Source of the DNA: Nocardiopsis sp. YSL2
Lineage (GTDB): Bacteria; Actinomycetota; Actinomycetes; Streptosporangiales; Streptosporangiaceae
NCBI RefSeq assembly: GCF_030555055.1
Contig: NZ_JAMOAO010000001.1
Location: forward strand, 3,162,001-3,226,000
Direction of reading: 5' to 3'
DNA: 64,000 nucleotides
The position numbers and the translations under genes are program-made. Under the pieces are notes generated by a model, which was given only the letters and a program-made list of their open reading frames with translations, made no database searches and was not told the DNA's origin. This document shows, in pieces, positions 33,809-42,536 of this stretch. Positions within the stretch are counted from its first letter, which is position 1, and every line of letters starts with the position of its first letter.

Positions 33809-34357
33809 ATGGCGGTACGAGGTCAAGGCGGCGGAAGGGGCGGCGCCCCGCCGCGCGCGGGTTCGTCCCTGGCCCGGCCGGAGCCCGTTGGCGGCACGAG
33901 ATCCCAGCTCGGAGAGGGTGACGTGTGCTACCGGGGCCGGTGGAGCCATGACACGGCGGTGCGTTCCGCCCGCGGTGTGACCCGCGCGGGATTCTGTTCC
34001 TGGAATGCTCATGCCAAGGACGCAACCATCACCTGGGAGAACCAGGTGACCGATGACCGTTCGGCGGGTACGGAACGGCCGGAACACGGACCGCGGGATG
34101 GTCCGCGCGGCGCCACGTGCTCCTGGTCCGCCCTTTCGTCGGCCCGGGTGCGCCACACCTACGGCCGCGGCGTGCCGGTGCGGATGTCCCACGCGCCGCG
34201 CGACCGCCGGACGAGCGACGGGAGGGCCGCGCGGCCGGACCGCGCCGATCCCCTCGACTGGGACGGCAACGGACGGCCCGACGGCCTGCTCCCGCCGCGG
34301 GAGACCGACGGCGACCGCGGCGCGGGCACCGCAATCCGGGAGGAGGAGCGGGGATGA
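33809..34357 (+). pseudogene. narG 5' remnant apparently fused to narH 3' end
   Basis: The frame from about 33920 reads DVCYRGRWSHDTAVRSARGV, CSWNAHAKDATITWENQVTD and RPEHGPRDGPRGATCSW, ending SARVRHTYGRG. This parallels the conserved NarG N-terminus (DVFYRDRWSHDKVVRSTHGV... CSWKVYVKDGIITWE... RPEYEPRGCPRGAAFSW). The His and first Cys ligands of the FS0 [4Fe-4S] site are replaced (SARGVTRAGFC). After about 25 unrelated residues, PLDWDGNGRPDGLLPPR resembles the NarH C-terminus. The stop overlaps narJ by ATGA, as narH normally does. The pattern indicates an internal deletion of most of narG and narH followed by drift. At 182 codons from ATG 33809 it cannot make an enzyme. Confidence 0.8.
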
Positions 34358-35157
34358 CCGACACCACCACCAACGCCACGGAGGGCACCGGGGGCCCAGG
34401 GGGCTTCGGGAGCCCAGGGGGTCCCGGGGGCGACGCCGCCGAAGCTGCCGCCGGGCGCGCCGCCCGGCGCGCGCACCGCGTCGCGGTGACGCGCCAGGCC
34501 GCCGCGGTCCTGCTGGGCTACCCGGACGAGCTCTTCTTCGACCGCCTGCCGCTGGTGGCCCGAGCGGTCGCCGGGATCCCGCGCGGCGCCGTGCGCGAGG
34601 CCCTCGACGAGTTCTGCGAGTACGCCACCACCACGCCGGAGCCGGAGCTCTGCGAGCACTACGCGGACGTCTTCGACCCGCGTCGCCGCAGGACCCTGCA
34701 CCTGGCCCACTACACCGGCGGCGACCCGCGGCGGCGCGGCCACGCACTGGCCGAGGCGGCCGACGCCTACACCCGGGCGGGGTGGCGGGTGAGCGACGGC
34801 GCACTCTCCGACCATCTGGCCGTGGTCCTGGAGTTCGCCGCCCGGGGTGACACCGCCGCCGGGGAGGCGCTCCTGGTGCGGTTCCGGCCCTGCCTGGAAC
34901 TCCTGGGCACCGCCCTGCACGCCCACGGGACGGTCTACGCGCGCGTGCTCGACGCGGTCCGCCTCACGCTGCCCTCGTCCGGGCACGGCGAACGCGAGGC
35001 CGCCCGCCGACCGGCCGCGCAGCGCCCGCCCGCCGAGAACGCCGGCGCGGATCCCTGCGGCGCCGGCGTTCCACCGCCGCGGACCCGCGCGAGCGGGGTG
35101 GTGGGACAGGGCTCGGCACCGGAGGCGTCGGCTGAGGGCGGCCCGCCCGTGCCCTGA
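34354..35157 (+). CDS. narJ: Nitrate reductase assembly chaperone NarJ (orphan)
   Basis: 267 residues; NarJ/TorD-like helical domain at about 45-215: AAAVLLGYPDELFFDRLPLV, LCEHYADVFDPRRRRTLHLA then HYTGGDPRRRGHALAE, SDHLAVVLEFAARG. These are hallmark NarJ segments; NarJ inserts the molybdenum cofactor into NarG. The N-terminus has a Gly-rich stretch and the C-terminus about 55 low-complexity residues. GGAGGAGGAGCGGGG precedes the ATG. No intact narG, narH or narI is in this window, so its client is absent unless a second nar locus exists. The frame is intact, so loss of narG/H may be recent or narJ may have another use. Confidence 0.85.
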   Translation: MTDTTTNATEGTGGPGGFGSPGGPGGDAAEAAAGRAARRAHRVAVTRQAAAVLLGYPDELFFDRLPLVARAVAGIPRGAVREALDEFCEYATTTPEPELCEHYADVFDPRRRRTLHLAHYTGGDPRRRGHALAEAADAYTRAGWRVSDGALSDHLAVVLEFAARGDTAAGEALLVRFRPCLELLGTALHAHGTVYARVLDAVRLTLPSSGHGEREAARRPAAQRPPAENAGADPCGAGVPPPRTRASGVVGQGSAPEASAEGGPPVP

Positions 35158-35248
35158 GGGCCCCGGCGGCCGGCGCGGCGGGTTCCCCAGGGCAGGGGCC
35201 GCGCCGCGCGCGTGCCGAAGCGTTGGTCACACAGAGACGGAGCACCAC

Positions 35249-36187
35249 ATGGAACTGTTCCCGGACTTCCCGCTCGACTCCTGGTACGACACCAAGCAGA
35301 CCCTGCACCGCTTCGAGCAGATCGTCGGCAAGGTGCGGTTGGAGCACAGTCCCCGCCGCAACCACTGGTGGCACGTGCCCTTCCACCTGACCGGGTCCGG
35401 CCTCACCTCCCGGCCGATGGGACTGAGCGACGGCAACCCGGTGTTCACGGTCGACTTCGACTTCGTCCGCCACCGGCTGGTCGTGTCGACGCTCGACGGG
35501 CAGGAGGCCTCCCTTCCGCTGGAGGGGCTGAGCGTGGCCGACTTCTACCTGCGGTTCCAGTCGCTGCTGGACGGCGTGGGTGTGGACGGGTCGATCTCGG
35601 TGGCGCGCCCCTTCGACCTGCCGGACTCCGACCGGCCCTTCGCGCAGGACCACGAGCACGCCACCTACGTCCCCGAGCACGCCACGCGGTACTGGCAGGT
35701 GCTGAGCCAGGTCAACCTGGTGCTGGAGGAGTTCTCGTCAGGCTTCTCCGGCAAGATCAGCCCCGTGCACCACTTCTGGCACACCTTCGACATCGCCGTC
35801 ACCCGCTTCTCCCCGCACCCCGTTCCGCAGCCGCGGGACGCGGGCGGACTCGTCCGGGAGGCCTACTCGCGGGAGGTCGTCAGCTCGGGTTTCTGGTTCG
35901 GCGACGACGCCGTCCCCGAACCCTGCTTCTACTCCTACACGGCGCCGGAACCGGACGGTCTGGCCCAGGAGCCGCTGTCTCCGGTGGCCGCGGAGTGGAC
36001 CAAGAGCGGGAACGGCCACCTGGCGCTGCTCCGCTACGCCGACGTGCGCCGGATGCCGGACCCGCGTGCCTCGGTCCTGGAGTTCCTGGAGAGCTCCTAC
36101 CGGGCGGGGGCCGGTCTGGCCGGATGGGAGATCTCGGCGCTGGCGTGCCCCGGCGGGGTGACCGACCCCTACGTCGTCCGGGGGTGA
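35249..36187 (+). CDS. DUF5996 family protein
   Basis: 312 residues. WYDTKQTLHRFEQIVGKVRL, NHWWHVPFHLTGSGLTSRPM and FTVDFDFVRHRLVV are typical of proteins annotated DUF5996, a family of unknown function in actinobacteria and proteobacteria. Also seen: SPVHHFWHTFDIAVTRFS and SSGFWFGDDAVPEPCFYSYT, rich in His and aromatic residues, so metal or substrate binding is possible. The ATG is preceded by ACGGAGCACCAC. It occupies the place where narI would follow narJ, but bears no resemblance to NarI. Confidence 0.8.
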   Translation: MELFPDFPLDSWYDTKQTLHRFEQIVGKVRLEHSPRRNHWWHVPFHLTGSGLTSRPMGLSDGNPVFTVDFDFVRHRLVVSTLDGQEASLPLEGLSVADFYLRFQSLLDGVGVDGSISVARPFDLPDSDRPFAQDHEHATYVPEHATRYWQVLSQVNLVLEEFSSGFSGKISPVHHFWHTFDIAVTRFSPHPVPQPRDAGGLVREAYSREVVSSGFWFGDDAVPEPCFYSYTAPEPDGLAQEPLSPVAAEWTKSGNGHLALLRYADVRRMPDPRASVLEFLESSYRAGAGLAGWEISALACPGGVTDPYVVRG

Positions 36188-36419
36188 CGCCGCTCCCTCC
36201 CGGCCGGGCGGGGACGTCCGCGACCGCGTGGGAAGGGGCCGGAGGCCGTCGTCAGGAGGCCGCGGTGCCGTTCCCGTCGTGGTGGCCGGAACGGACTTCA
36301 CGGGTGGAAAGGGCGGGAACGCTGGTATCCGACCACGGAACCGGCAACGGGAACGTGGCATTCTGTGGGGCGCACGTACCCCGCACGCGCCGCGTGCGGG
36401 GCCGACGCACGGAGCGATG

Positions 36420-36713
36420 ATGGCCATGGAGCTGACGGTCGAGGACGCGCGGGAGCGGTCGAGGTTCGAAGTGAGGGTGGACGGGAACCTGGCGGGGTTC
36501 TCGGCCTACCACCTGATCGACGACGGGGTGCTGGCCCTGCCCCATGTGGAGGTCGACCCGGCCTACGAGGGCCGGGGCGTGGGCAGCGCCCTCGTCCGGG
36601 AGTCCCTGGACACCATCCGTGCGCGGGAGCTGCGGATCGTGCCCATCTGCCCCTTCGTCCAGGCGTTCCTGGAGCGTCACCCGGAGTACGCGGACCTCGT
36701 TCACCAGGGCTGA
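36420..36713 (+). CDS. GNAT-family N-acetyltransferase (YjdJ-like, short)
   Basis: 97 residues from ATG 36420; ATGs at 36417 and 36426 are alternatives and GGAG at 36411 fits 36420. HVEVDPAYEGRGVGSALVRE is the acetyl-CoA pyrophosphate loop (Q/RxxGxG/A). It is followed by RELRIVPICPFVQAFLERHP with CPF and YADLV, as in the small GNAT/YjdJ (Gcn5-related) family. The substrate is unknown. Confidence 0.88.
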   Translation: MAMELTVEDARERSRFEVRVDGNLAGFSAYHLIDDGVLALPHVEVDPAYEGRGVGSALVRESLDTIRARELRIVPICPFVQAFLERHPEYADLVHQG

Positions 36714-36887
36714 TCCGGGGCGGGTGCGCATCGGTCGGCGAGATGAATCTGGACAAAGATCCGTATAACGGAAATATCACCGGGCGGACAATGTCCAGAC
36801 AAGGGTCGTCCACATGGTGATACGAGCCCTCTGCACGGGTATGAGTGGGCGGTTGTCCCTCAACCTGAGCGAAGGAGCTCGACCCCC

Positions 36888-38384
36888 GTGATTTCCGCAG
36901 ACGCAGCACCCACCCTCAGCGCGAGTCTCACCGAGGCCATAGGCGGCGTCAACGACGTTTTCTGGGCATGGATCCTGATCCCCCTGCTCGTGGTGGTCAG
37001 CCTCTACTTCACCTTCGGATCGGGCCTGGTCCAGCTCCGGATGATCCCGGAGATGTTCAAGGTCGTCAGAGGCGAGCCCGAGATCGCTCCGGACGGCAAG
37101 AAGGCCGTCTCCTCGCTCCAGGCGTTCATGATCTCGGCCGCGGCCCGGGTGGGGACCGGGAACATCGTCGGTGTGGCCGTGGCGATCTCGCTGGGCGGCC
37201 CCGGCGCGGTGTTCTGGATGTGGGCGATGGCGCTGATCGTGGGCGCGGCCAGTTTCGTGGAGTCCACCCTCGCCCAGCTGTACAAGGTCCGTGACCGCAC
37301 CGGCTACCGCGGCGGCCCCGCCTACTACATGGAGCGGGCACTCGGCCAGCGCTGGCTGGGGGTCCTCTTCGCGATCATCCTCATCCTGACCTTCCCGATG
37401 GTCTTCAACGCGGCGCAGAGCAACACCATCGCCGGTGCCGTGACCAACTCCTCCGACGCCCTGGGCACCGGCTCGGGCCTGTGGCTGTCGGCCGCCGTCG
37501 GCGTCGCGGTCGTCGTGGCCACCGCGCTGGTGATCTTCGGCGGCGTCCGCCGGATCGCGCACACCGCCCAGGCGCTCATCCCCGCCTTCGCGGCCCTCTA
37601 CGTCGTCATCGGCCTGGTCATCATGGCGATGAACTACCAGGAGGTCCCCGGTGTGTTCGTGATGATCTTCGAGCACGCCTTCGGCCTCCGTGAGTTCGGC
37701 GCCGCCGCGCTGGGCACGGTGATCGTCCAGGGTGTGCGCCGGGGCATGTTCTCCAACGAGGCGGGCCTGGGCTCCGCCCCCAACGCCGCGGCCAGCGCCT
37801 CGGTCACCCACCCGGTCAAGCAGGGCCTGGTCCAGACCCTGGGCGTGTACTTCGACACCCTGGTGCTGTGCACGGTGACCGCCTGCATCGTCCTGCTGGG
37901 CAGGGGGGACGAGCCGCTCGACGGCGGGCTGGAGGGCGACCTGGCCCAGCACGCGGTCATGGCGTCCCTGGGGCCGTGGGCGCTGCACCTGATGACCCTG
38001 ATCATCATCCTGGTCGCGTTCACGTCGGTGCTCGGCAACTACTACTACGGCGAGTCGAACATCGAGTACCTGACGCGGAACGAGGGCGTCCTGTTCGGCT
38101 ACAAGGTGGTGTTCCTGGTGGCCACCATGCTGGGCGCCCTGGGTTCGATCGACCTGGTGTGGACGCTCGCCGACACGACCATGGGCCTGATGGCCCTGGT
38201 CAACCTGGTGGCGATCACGCCGCTGGCGATGATCGTGTTCCGGTTGCTCAAGGACTACAACGACCAGCGCCGCGAGGGCCGCGACCCGGTGTTCACGCGC
38301 GACCGCGTGCCGGGGCTGAAGGGCGTGGAGTGCTGGGACCCGGCGACCGAGGACGCGGACGTGTCCGAGGGGACGCGGGCCTGA
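36888..38384 (+). CDS. Sodium:alanine/glycine symporter, AGCS family
   Basis: 498 residues from GTG 36888, with AAGGAG upstream. About eleven hydrophobic helices. Family signatures: VQLRMIPEMFKVVRG, AARVGTGNIVGVAVAISLGG (about 83-102), YRGGPAYYMERALGQRWLGV, and GMFSNEAGLGSAPNAAASAS (about 290-310). It imports alanine or glycine with Na+. The upstream AT-rich 36740-36800 region likely carries the promoter, and a terminator follows at 38402. Confidence 0.95.
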   Translation: MISADAAPTLSASLTEAIGGVNDVFWAWILIPLLVVVSLYFTFGSGLVQLRMIPEMFKVVRGEPEIAPDGKKAVSSLQAFMISAAARVGTGNIVGVAVAISLGGPGAVFWMWAMALIVGAASFVESTLAQLYKVRDRTGYRGGPAYYMERALGQRWLGVLFAIILILTFPMVFNAAQSNTIAGAVTNSSDALGTGSGLWLSAAVGVAVVVATALVIFGGVRRIAHTAQALIPAFAALYVVIGLVIMAMNYQEVPGVFVMIFEHAFGLREFGAAALGTVIVQGVRRGMFSNEAGLGSAPNAAASASVTHPVKQGLVQTLGVYFDTLVLCTVTACIVLLGRGDEPLDGGLEGDLAQHAVMASLGPWALHLMTLIIILVAFTSVLGNYYYGESNIEYLTRNEGVLFGYKVVFLVATMLGALGSIDLVWTLADTTMGLMALVNLVAITPLAMIVFRLLKDYNDQRREGRDPVFTRDRVPGLKGVECWDPATEDADVSEGTRA

Positions 38385-38401
38385 CCCCGACCATGGCGCG
38401 G

Positions 38402-38430
38402 GGGGCGGATCCCGTCGGGGTCCGCCCCTT
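38402..38430 (+). terminator. Terminator after symporter gene
   Basis: GGGGCGGA ... TCCGCCCC with inner CCC/GGG pairing, then TTCTC, starting 18 bp past the stop codon. Confidence 0.65.
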
Positions 38431-38574
38431 CTCGCGCCCGACGTGCGGCGAAGCCATCAGGAGGGCCCGGGAACGGGCGTTCGCGGGCAAGCGTGTTCTT
38501 TCGGTCACGGCGAATCACCGCTAGTGTTCTGGATCACAGTTGTGGCGGCCAGTGTGTCTCGTCGAGGGAGTCCG

Positions 38575-39174
38575 ATGTCCATCGTCTCAATCGAGCCCGC
38601 CACCGCCGAGCGGTGGGAAGACTTGGAGAACTTGTTCGGGCCGACCGGAGCCTACGGGCACTGTTGGTGCACGTTCTTCCGAAGACGGGCCAAGGACCAC
38701 ACCGCGAGCACCTCGTGCGAGCGGTCGCAGCGGGGTGTGGACAACAGGGAGGAGCTGCGGCGGCTGACCCTCGACGGGCGCGTGCCGGGGCTCCTCGCCT
38801 ATGACGAGGACGGCCCGTGCGGCTGGGTGTCGGTGGCGCCCCGGGAGGACTTCATCCGCCTCTCCCGCTCGCGCTCGCTGCGCCCGGCCGACCCGCATGA
38901 GCCCGGTGTGTGGTCGCTGGTGTGCTTCTGGCTCCCGCCGCGCCGCCGTCGGCGCCGACTGGGCAGCCGCCTCCTGGAGGGGGCGATCGACTACGCCCGC
39001 TCCAACGGCGCCCGGGTGCTGGAGGCCTACCCGGTCGACACGGCGGGCGGGCGCGCCCCGAGCGCGGAGGTCTACACCGGGACGGTGGAGATGTTCCGCC
39101 GCGCCGGCTTCACCCTGGCCGGGCACCACCTGAGTGAGCGCGTGGTGGCCCGCCTGGAGCTCAAAGCGGAGTAG
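38575..39174 (+). CDS. GNAT-family N-acetyltransferase
   Basis: 199 residues from ATG 38575 after GAGGGAG. CWCTFFRRRAKDHTA then NREELRRLTLDGRVPGLLAY, CGWVSVAPREDFIRLSRS and SLVCFWLPPRRRRRRLGSRL (acetyl-CoA loop) with LLEGAIDYARSNGARVLEAY define a GNAT subgroup with an N-terminal 'GxCWC' region seen in many actinobacterial proteins. The ten-residue Arg-rich acetyl-CoA loop is unusual. The substrate is unknown. Confidence 0.88.
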   Translation: MSIVSIEPATAERWEDLENLFGPTGAYGHCWCTFFRRRAKDHTASTSCERSQRGVDNREELRRLTLDGRVPGLLAYDEDGPCGWVSVAPREDFIRLSRSRSLRPADPHEPGVWSLVCFWLPPRRRRRRLGSRLLEGAIDYARSNGARVLEAYPVDTAGGRAPSAEVYTGTVEMFRRAGFTLAGHHLSERVVARLELKAE

Positions 39175-39234
39175 GCCCGCCTCCGGCCGCCGTCCCCACC
39201 GGCCCCGGAAACGCCGAGGCCGAGCCGATCCCAC

Positions 39235-39300
39235 CGGTCCCGGTCCCGGTCCCGGTCCGACCCGCACCCACCCCCACCCACCCCCACCCACCCCCACCCA
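39235..39300. repeat. Short tandem repeats CGGTCC and CCCCCACCCA
   Basis: Four copies of CGGTCC (39235-39258) followed by three exact copies of CCCCCACCCA (39271-39300) plus a partial copy. It sits in the 334-bp gap between the GNAT gene and the copper operon. It is purely intergenic and may vary in copy number by slippage. Confidence 0.8.
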
Positions 39301-39370
39301 CCTCCTCTCCAGCGCAGGCCCCCGCGAGATCCGGACGCGTCCGGGCGGGGGCTTCTTTGCCGTTCCTTGG

Positions 39371-39454
39371 TACCCCCCTGGGGTACTGTGAGGAAGCGGG
39401 TCGCGGACGTGCGACGGCGGAACTTGACGGACGGATACCCCCTAGGGGTATAGT
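39371..39454 (+). promoter_or_regulatory. Twin CsoR-like operators and promoter of copper operon
   Basis: TACCCC-CCT-GGGGTA at 39371-39385 and TACCCC-CTA-GGGGTA at 39436-39450, 65 bp apart. The second overlaps a putative promoter, TTGACG (39424-39429) and TATAGT (39449-39454), spaced 19 bp. Such GC-rich palindromes are the known target type of the copper sensor CsoR, which would leave the DNA when Cu(I) binds. No csoR gene lies in this locus. Confidence 0.75.
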
Positions 39455-39509
39455 CGGGTCCTGTTGGAGCGGTCCGCATCAGGGGCCGCCACACGAATCA
39501 GGAGGCGAC

Positions 39510-39716
39510 ATGGCTACCGCTGTCTACACGGTCGACGGCATGACCTGCGGGCACTGCGTGAACTCCGTGACCGAGGAGGTCACCGGGGTCAACGGGATCA
39601 CCGACGTTCAGGTGGACCTGGAGTCCGGCAAGGTGACCGTCACCAGCCAGGGCGACGTCGACGACGCCTCGGTGCGTGCCGCCATCGACGAGGCCGGCTA
39701 CGAGGTGCGTGCCTGA
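39510..39716 (+). CDS. copZ: Copper chaperone, heavy-metal-associated domain
   Basis: 68 residues, one HMA domain: VYTVDGMTCGHCVNSVTEEV with the CxxC copper site (Cys about 13 and 16), ending DEAGYEVRA. It carries Cu(I) to the P-type ATPase encoded next. GGAGGC precedes the ATG. Operon with a small membrane protein and the ATPase; the promoter region carries two CsoR-like palindromes. Confidence 0.95.
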   Translation: MATAVYTVDGMTCGHCVNSVTEEVTGVNGITDVQVDLESGKVTVTSQGDVDDASVRAAIDEAGYEVRA

Positions 39717-39717
39717 C

Positions 39718-39918
39718 ATGAACGTGACCACGAAGCTCGGGCTCTACGTTCTGGGCCTCGTGGCCGTGTTCGCCGTGATGTTCGGGGCCGGCTCCCTGGC
39801 CGGCCCCGTTCTGCCGGAGCGGACGCAGAACACAGAGCACGCGGAGGACCAGGGCCACGAGGACACCGCCGACCCCGACGAGGCGGGCGGCCACGACGAC
39901 ACGGACATGGAGCGGTGA
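39718..39918 (+). CDS. Small membrane-anchored acidic/His-rich protein in copper operon
   Basis: 66 residues. One hydrophobic helix ([20 protein letters not shown]) is followed by an acidic tail with five His ([17 protein letters not shown], then GGHDDTDME). It starts one base after the copZ stop and ends 1 bp before the ATPase start, so it is part of the operon. The His/Asp/Glu tail could hold copper at the outer membrane face; that is inference. Small proteins of this kind sit between copZ and copA in some actinomycetes and are usually called hypothetical. Confidence 0.75.
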   Translation: MNVTTKLGLYVLGLVAVFAVMFGAGSLAGPVLPERTQNTEHAEDQGHEDTADPDEAGGHDDTDMER

Positions 39919-39919
39919 C

Positions 39920-42184
39920 GTGACGACCAGCAGAACCCAGGAGCGGTCGGTCGAACTGGCCATCGGCGGCATGACCTGCGCCGCCTGCGCCAACCGCGTC
40001 GAGAAGCGGCTGAACAAGCTCGACGGTGTCACCGCCAGCGTCAACTTCGCGACGGAGAAGGCGCGGGTGAACTTCGACGGAGCGCCGATCGAGATCGAGG
40101 AGCTCGTCGCCCAGGTCGAGAAGGCCGGCTACACCGCCGCCGTCCCCCGCACGGAGAAGTCCGCGGCCCAGGAGTCCGAGGAGGAGGCCGACCCCACCCG
40201 CGCGCTGCGCGACCGGGTGGTCATCTCCCTGGCGCTCTCGGTCCCCGTCATCGCCATGGCGATGGTCCCCGCCCTGCAGTTCACCTACTGGCAGTGGGCC
40301 TCGCTGGCCCTGGCCGCCCCCGTCATCGTCTGGGGCGCCCTGCCCTTCCACGTCTCGGCGTGGAAGAACCTCAAGCTCGGCACCGCCACCATGGACACCC
40401 TGGTCTCGCTCGGCGTGACCGCCGCGTTCCTGTGGTCGCTGTACGCCCTCTTCCTCGGTACCGCCGGGACGCCGGGCATGGTGCACCCCTTCGAGTTCAC
40501 CATCTCCCGCACCGACGGCTCCGGCAACATCTACCTGGAGGTCGCCGCCGGCGTCACCTCCTTCATCCTGCTCGGCAAGTACTTCGAGGCGCGCTCCAAG
40601 CGCCGGGCCGGGACCGCGCTGCGCGCCCTGCTCGAAATGGGCGCCAAGGAGGTCACGGTCCTGCGGGACGGCCGCGAGGAGCTCGTCCCGGTCGACCGGC
40701 TCGCCGTCGGCGACCTCTTCGTGGTCCGCCCCGGGGAGAAGATCGCGACCGACGGTACCGTCGAGACGGGCACGTCCGCGGTCGACATGAGCATGCTCAC
40801 CGGCGAGTCCGTCCCGGTGGAGGTCGCGCCCGGCAGCACCGTCGTCGGCGCCACCGTCAACGCGGGCGGCCGCCTGGTCGTGCGCGCCTCGCGGATCGGC
40901 TCCGACACCCAGCTCGCCCAGATGGCGCGCCTGGTCGAGGACGCCCAGAACGGCAAGGCCGCCGTGCAGCGGCTCGCGGACCGCGTGTCCGGGGTGTTCG
41001 TTCCGGTCGCCATCATGATCGCGGTCGGCACCCTCGGCTTCTGGCTCGGAACCGGCGAGCCGACCGCCGCCGCGTTCACCGCCGCCGTCGCCGTCCTCAT
41101 CATCGCCTGCCCCTGCGCGCTCGGCCTGGCCACGCCCATGGCGCTGATGATGGGCACGGGCCGCGGCGCCCAGATCGGGATCCTCATCAAGGGCCCCGAG
41201 GTCCTGGAGAGCACCCGCCGGGTCGACACCGTCGTCCTGGACAAGACCGGCACCGTCACCACCGGGACCATGGCCCTCGCCGCCGTCACCGCCGCCCACG
41301 GGCAGGACGAGGACGAACTGCTGCGCCTGGCCGGAGCGCTGGAGAACGCCTCCGAGCACCCCATCGCCAGGGCGATCGCCAAGGGCGCGACCGAGAGGGT
41401 GGGGGCGCTGCCCGCACCCGAGGACTTCGCCAACATCGAGGGCCGGGGCGTCCAGGGCGTCGTGGACGGCCACGCCGTCCTCGTGGGCCGGGTCGCGCTG
41501 CTCGCCGAGTGGTCGCAGGACCTGCCGGAGGAGCTCGCCGACGCGGTCGAGGCCGCCGAGACCCGGGGCCGCACGGCCGTCGCCGTGGGCTGGGACGGCC
41601 GGGCCCGGGGCGTGCTGGTGGTGTCCGACACGGTCAAGCCGACCAGCGCCGAGGCGGTCCGGCAGTTCCGCGACCTGGGACTGACCCCGATCCTGCTCAC
41701 CGGCGACAACAAGGCCGTGGCACGCGCCGTCGCCGACGAGGTCGGGATCGAGGAGGTCATCGCCGAGGTCCTGCCCAAGGACAAGGTCGACGTCGTCACC
41801 CGGCTGCAGGCCGAGGGGCGCACCGTGGCCATGGTCGGCGACGGGGTCAACGACGCCGCCGCCTTGGCCCAGGCCGACCTGGGGCTGTCCATGGGCACCG
41901 GTACCGACGTGGCGATCGAAGCCAGCGACCTGACGCTCGTCCGCGGGGACCTGCGGGCCGCCGCGGACGCGGTGCGGCTGTCCCGGCGCACGCTCAAGAC
42001 CATCCGCGGCAACCTGTTCTGGGCCTTCGCCTACAACGCGGCGGCGCTGCCGATCGCCGCGGCGGGCCTGCTCAACCCGATGCTGGCGGGTGCGGCGATG
42101 GCGATGTCGAGCGTGTTCGTGGTGACCAACAGCCAGCGGCTGCGCCGCTTCCGGCCGCTCACCGAGCCCGCACCCCAGGACTGA
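39920..42184 (+). CDS. copA: Copper-exporting P1B-type ATPase
   Basis: 754 residues, GTG start after GGAGCGGTGAC. N-terminal HMA domain with [16 protein letters not shown] (about 14-29). Membrane helices from about 100. CPC motif [11 protein letters not shown] near 396, phosphorylation DKTGTVTTG near 440, HP motif SEHPIARAI near 477 and [10 protein letters not shown] near 640 (hinge). The CPC and HMA point to Cu(I) export. It receives copper from CopZ. Length and motif spacing are as usual for the family. Confidence 0.96.
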   Translation: MTTSRTQERSVELAIGGMTCAACANRVEKRLNKLDGVTASVNFATEKARVNFDGAPIEIEELVAQVEKAGYTAAVPRTEKSAAQESEEEADPTRALRDRVVISLALSVPVIAMAMVPALQFTYWQWASLALAAPVIVWGALPFHVSAWKNLKLGTATMDTLVSLGVTAAFLWSLYALFLGTAGTPGMVHPFEFTISRTDGSGNIYLEVAAGVTSFILLGKYFEARSKRRAGTALRALLEMGAKEVTVLRDGREELVPVDRLAVGDLFVVRPGEKIATDGTVETGTSAVDMSMLTGESVPVEVAPGSTVVGATVNAGGRLVVRASRIGSDTQLAQMARLVEDAQNGKAAVQRLADRVSGVFVPVAIMIAVGTLGFWLGTGEPTAAAFTAAVAVLIIACPCALGLATPMALMMGTGRGAQIGILIKGPEVLESTRRVDTVVLDKTGTVTTGTMALAAVTAAHGQDEDELLRLAGALENASEHPIARAIAKGATERVGALPAPEDFANIEGRGVQGVVDGHAVLVGRVALLAEWSQDLPEELADAVEAAETRGRTAVAVGWDGRARGVLVVSDTVKPTSAEAVRQFRDLGLTPILLTGDNKAVARAVADEVGIEEVIAEVLPKDKVDVVTRLQAEGRTVAMVGDGVNDAAALAQADLGLSMGTGTDVAIEASDLTLVRGDLRAAADAVRLSRRTLKTIRGNLFWAFAYNAAALPIAAAGLLNPMLAGAAMAMSSVFVVTNSQRLRRFRPLTEPAPQD

Positions 42185-42412
42185 CCAGGGTGGCCTGGCC
42201 GAAGCGGTCCCGCTTGCCGGGACCACAGGGGGTCTGTCCGGGCCAAAGCAGGAAGGGCCGCGCCGCAGGCGTCCGTTGAGGGTGGTGGCGGGCGACGGTG
42301 CGGGAACGAGCCAGGCAGTAGCGACGACGAGGGCCCCGGCGTGAAGCGCCCCGAGCAACGGAGTGTGCCCTGATGGTGACCGGGGTCTCGCTTCCCGGGC
42401 ACGAGGCCGCTA

Positions 42413-42459
42413 GGGTTTGCGCGAGAACTCCCCGTAGTCGGGGGTTCTCGCGCCAACCC
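42413..42459. terminator. Very strong hairpin between copper operon and P450 genes
   Basis: GCGCGAGAACTCCC pairs with GGGGGTTCTCGCGC (14 bp with one G-T) and is extended outward by GGGTT/AACCC. No T tract follows. It lies in a 351-bp gene-free gap, 229 bp after the ATPase and 78 bp before the first P450. It probably terminates or insulates; a leader-regulatory role is possible. Confidence 0.6.
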
Positions 42460-42536
42460 GCGCGGCCTTTCGCCGTGCCCGAGCCCTGGAAGGACGGCCC
42501 CTCCCGTCCCCGACCCCACCCCCCAGCCGAGGTCCC

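Noticed and set aside
35249-36187. NarI (cytochrome b subunit) expected after narJ.
   Set aside because: The protein is soluble, lacks membrane helices and heme-ligand histidines in NarI order, and matches DUF5996.
39235-39300. CRISPR-like array.
   Set aside because: Units of 6 and 10 bp are contiguous with no spacers; a simple tandem repeat.
42413-42459. Riboswitch upstream of the P450 pair.
   Set aside because: Only one extended stem without conserved riboswitch elements; terminator or insulator is the simpler reading.
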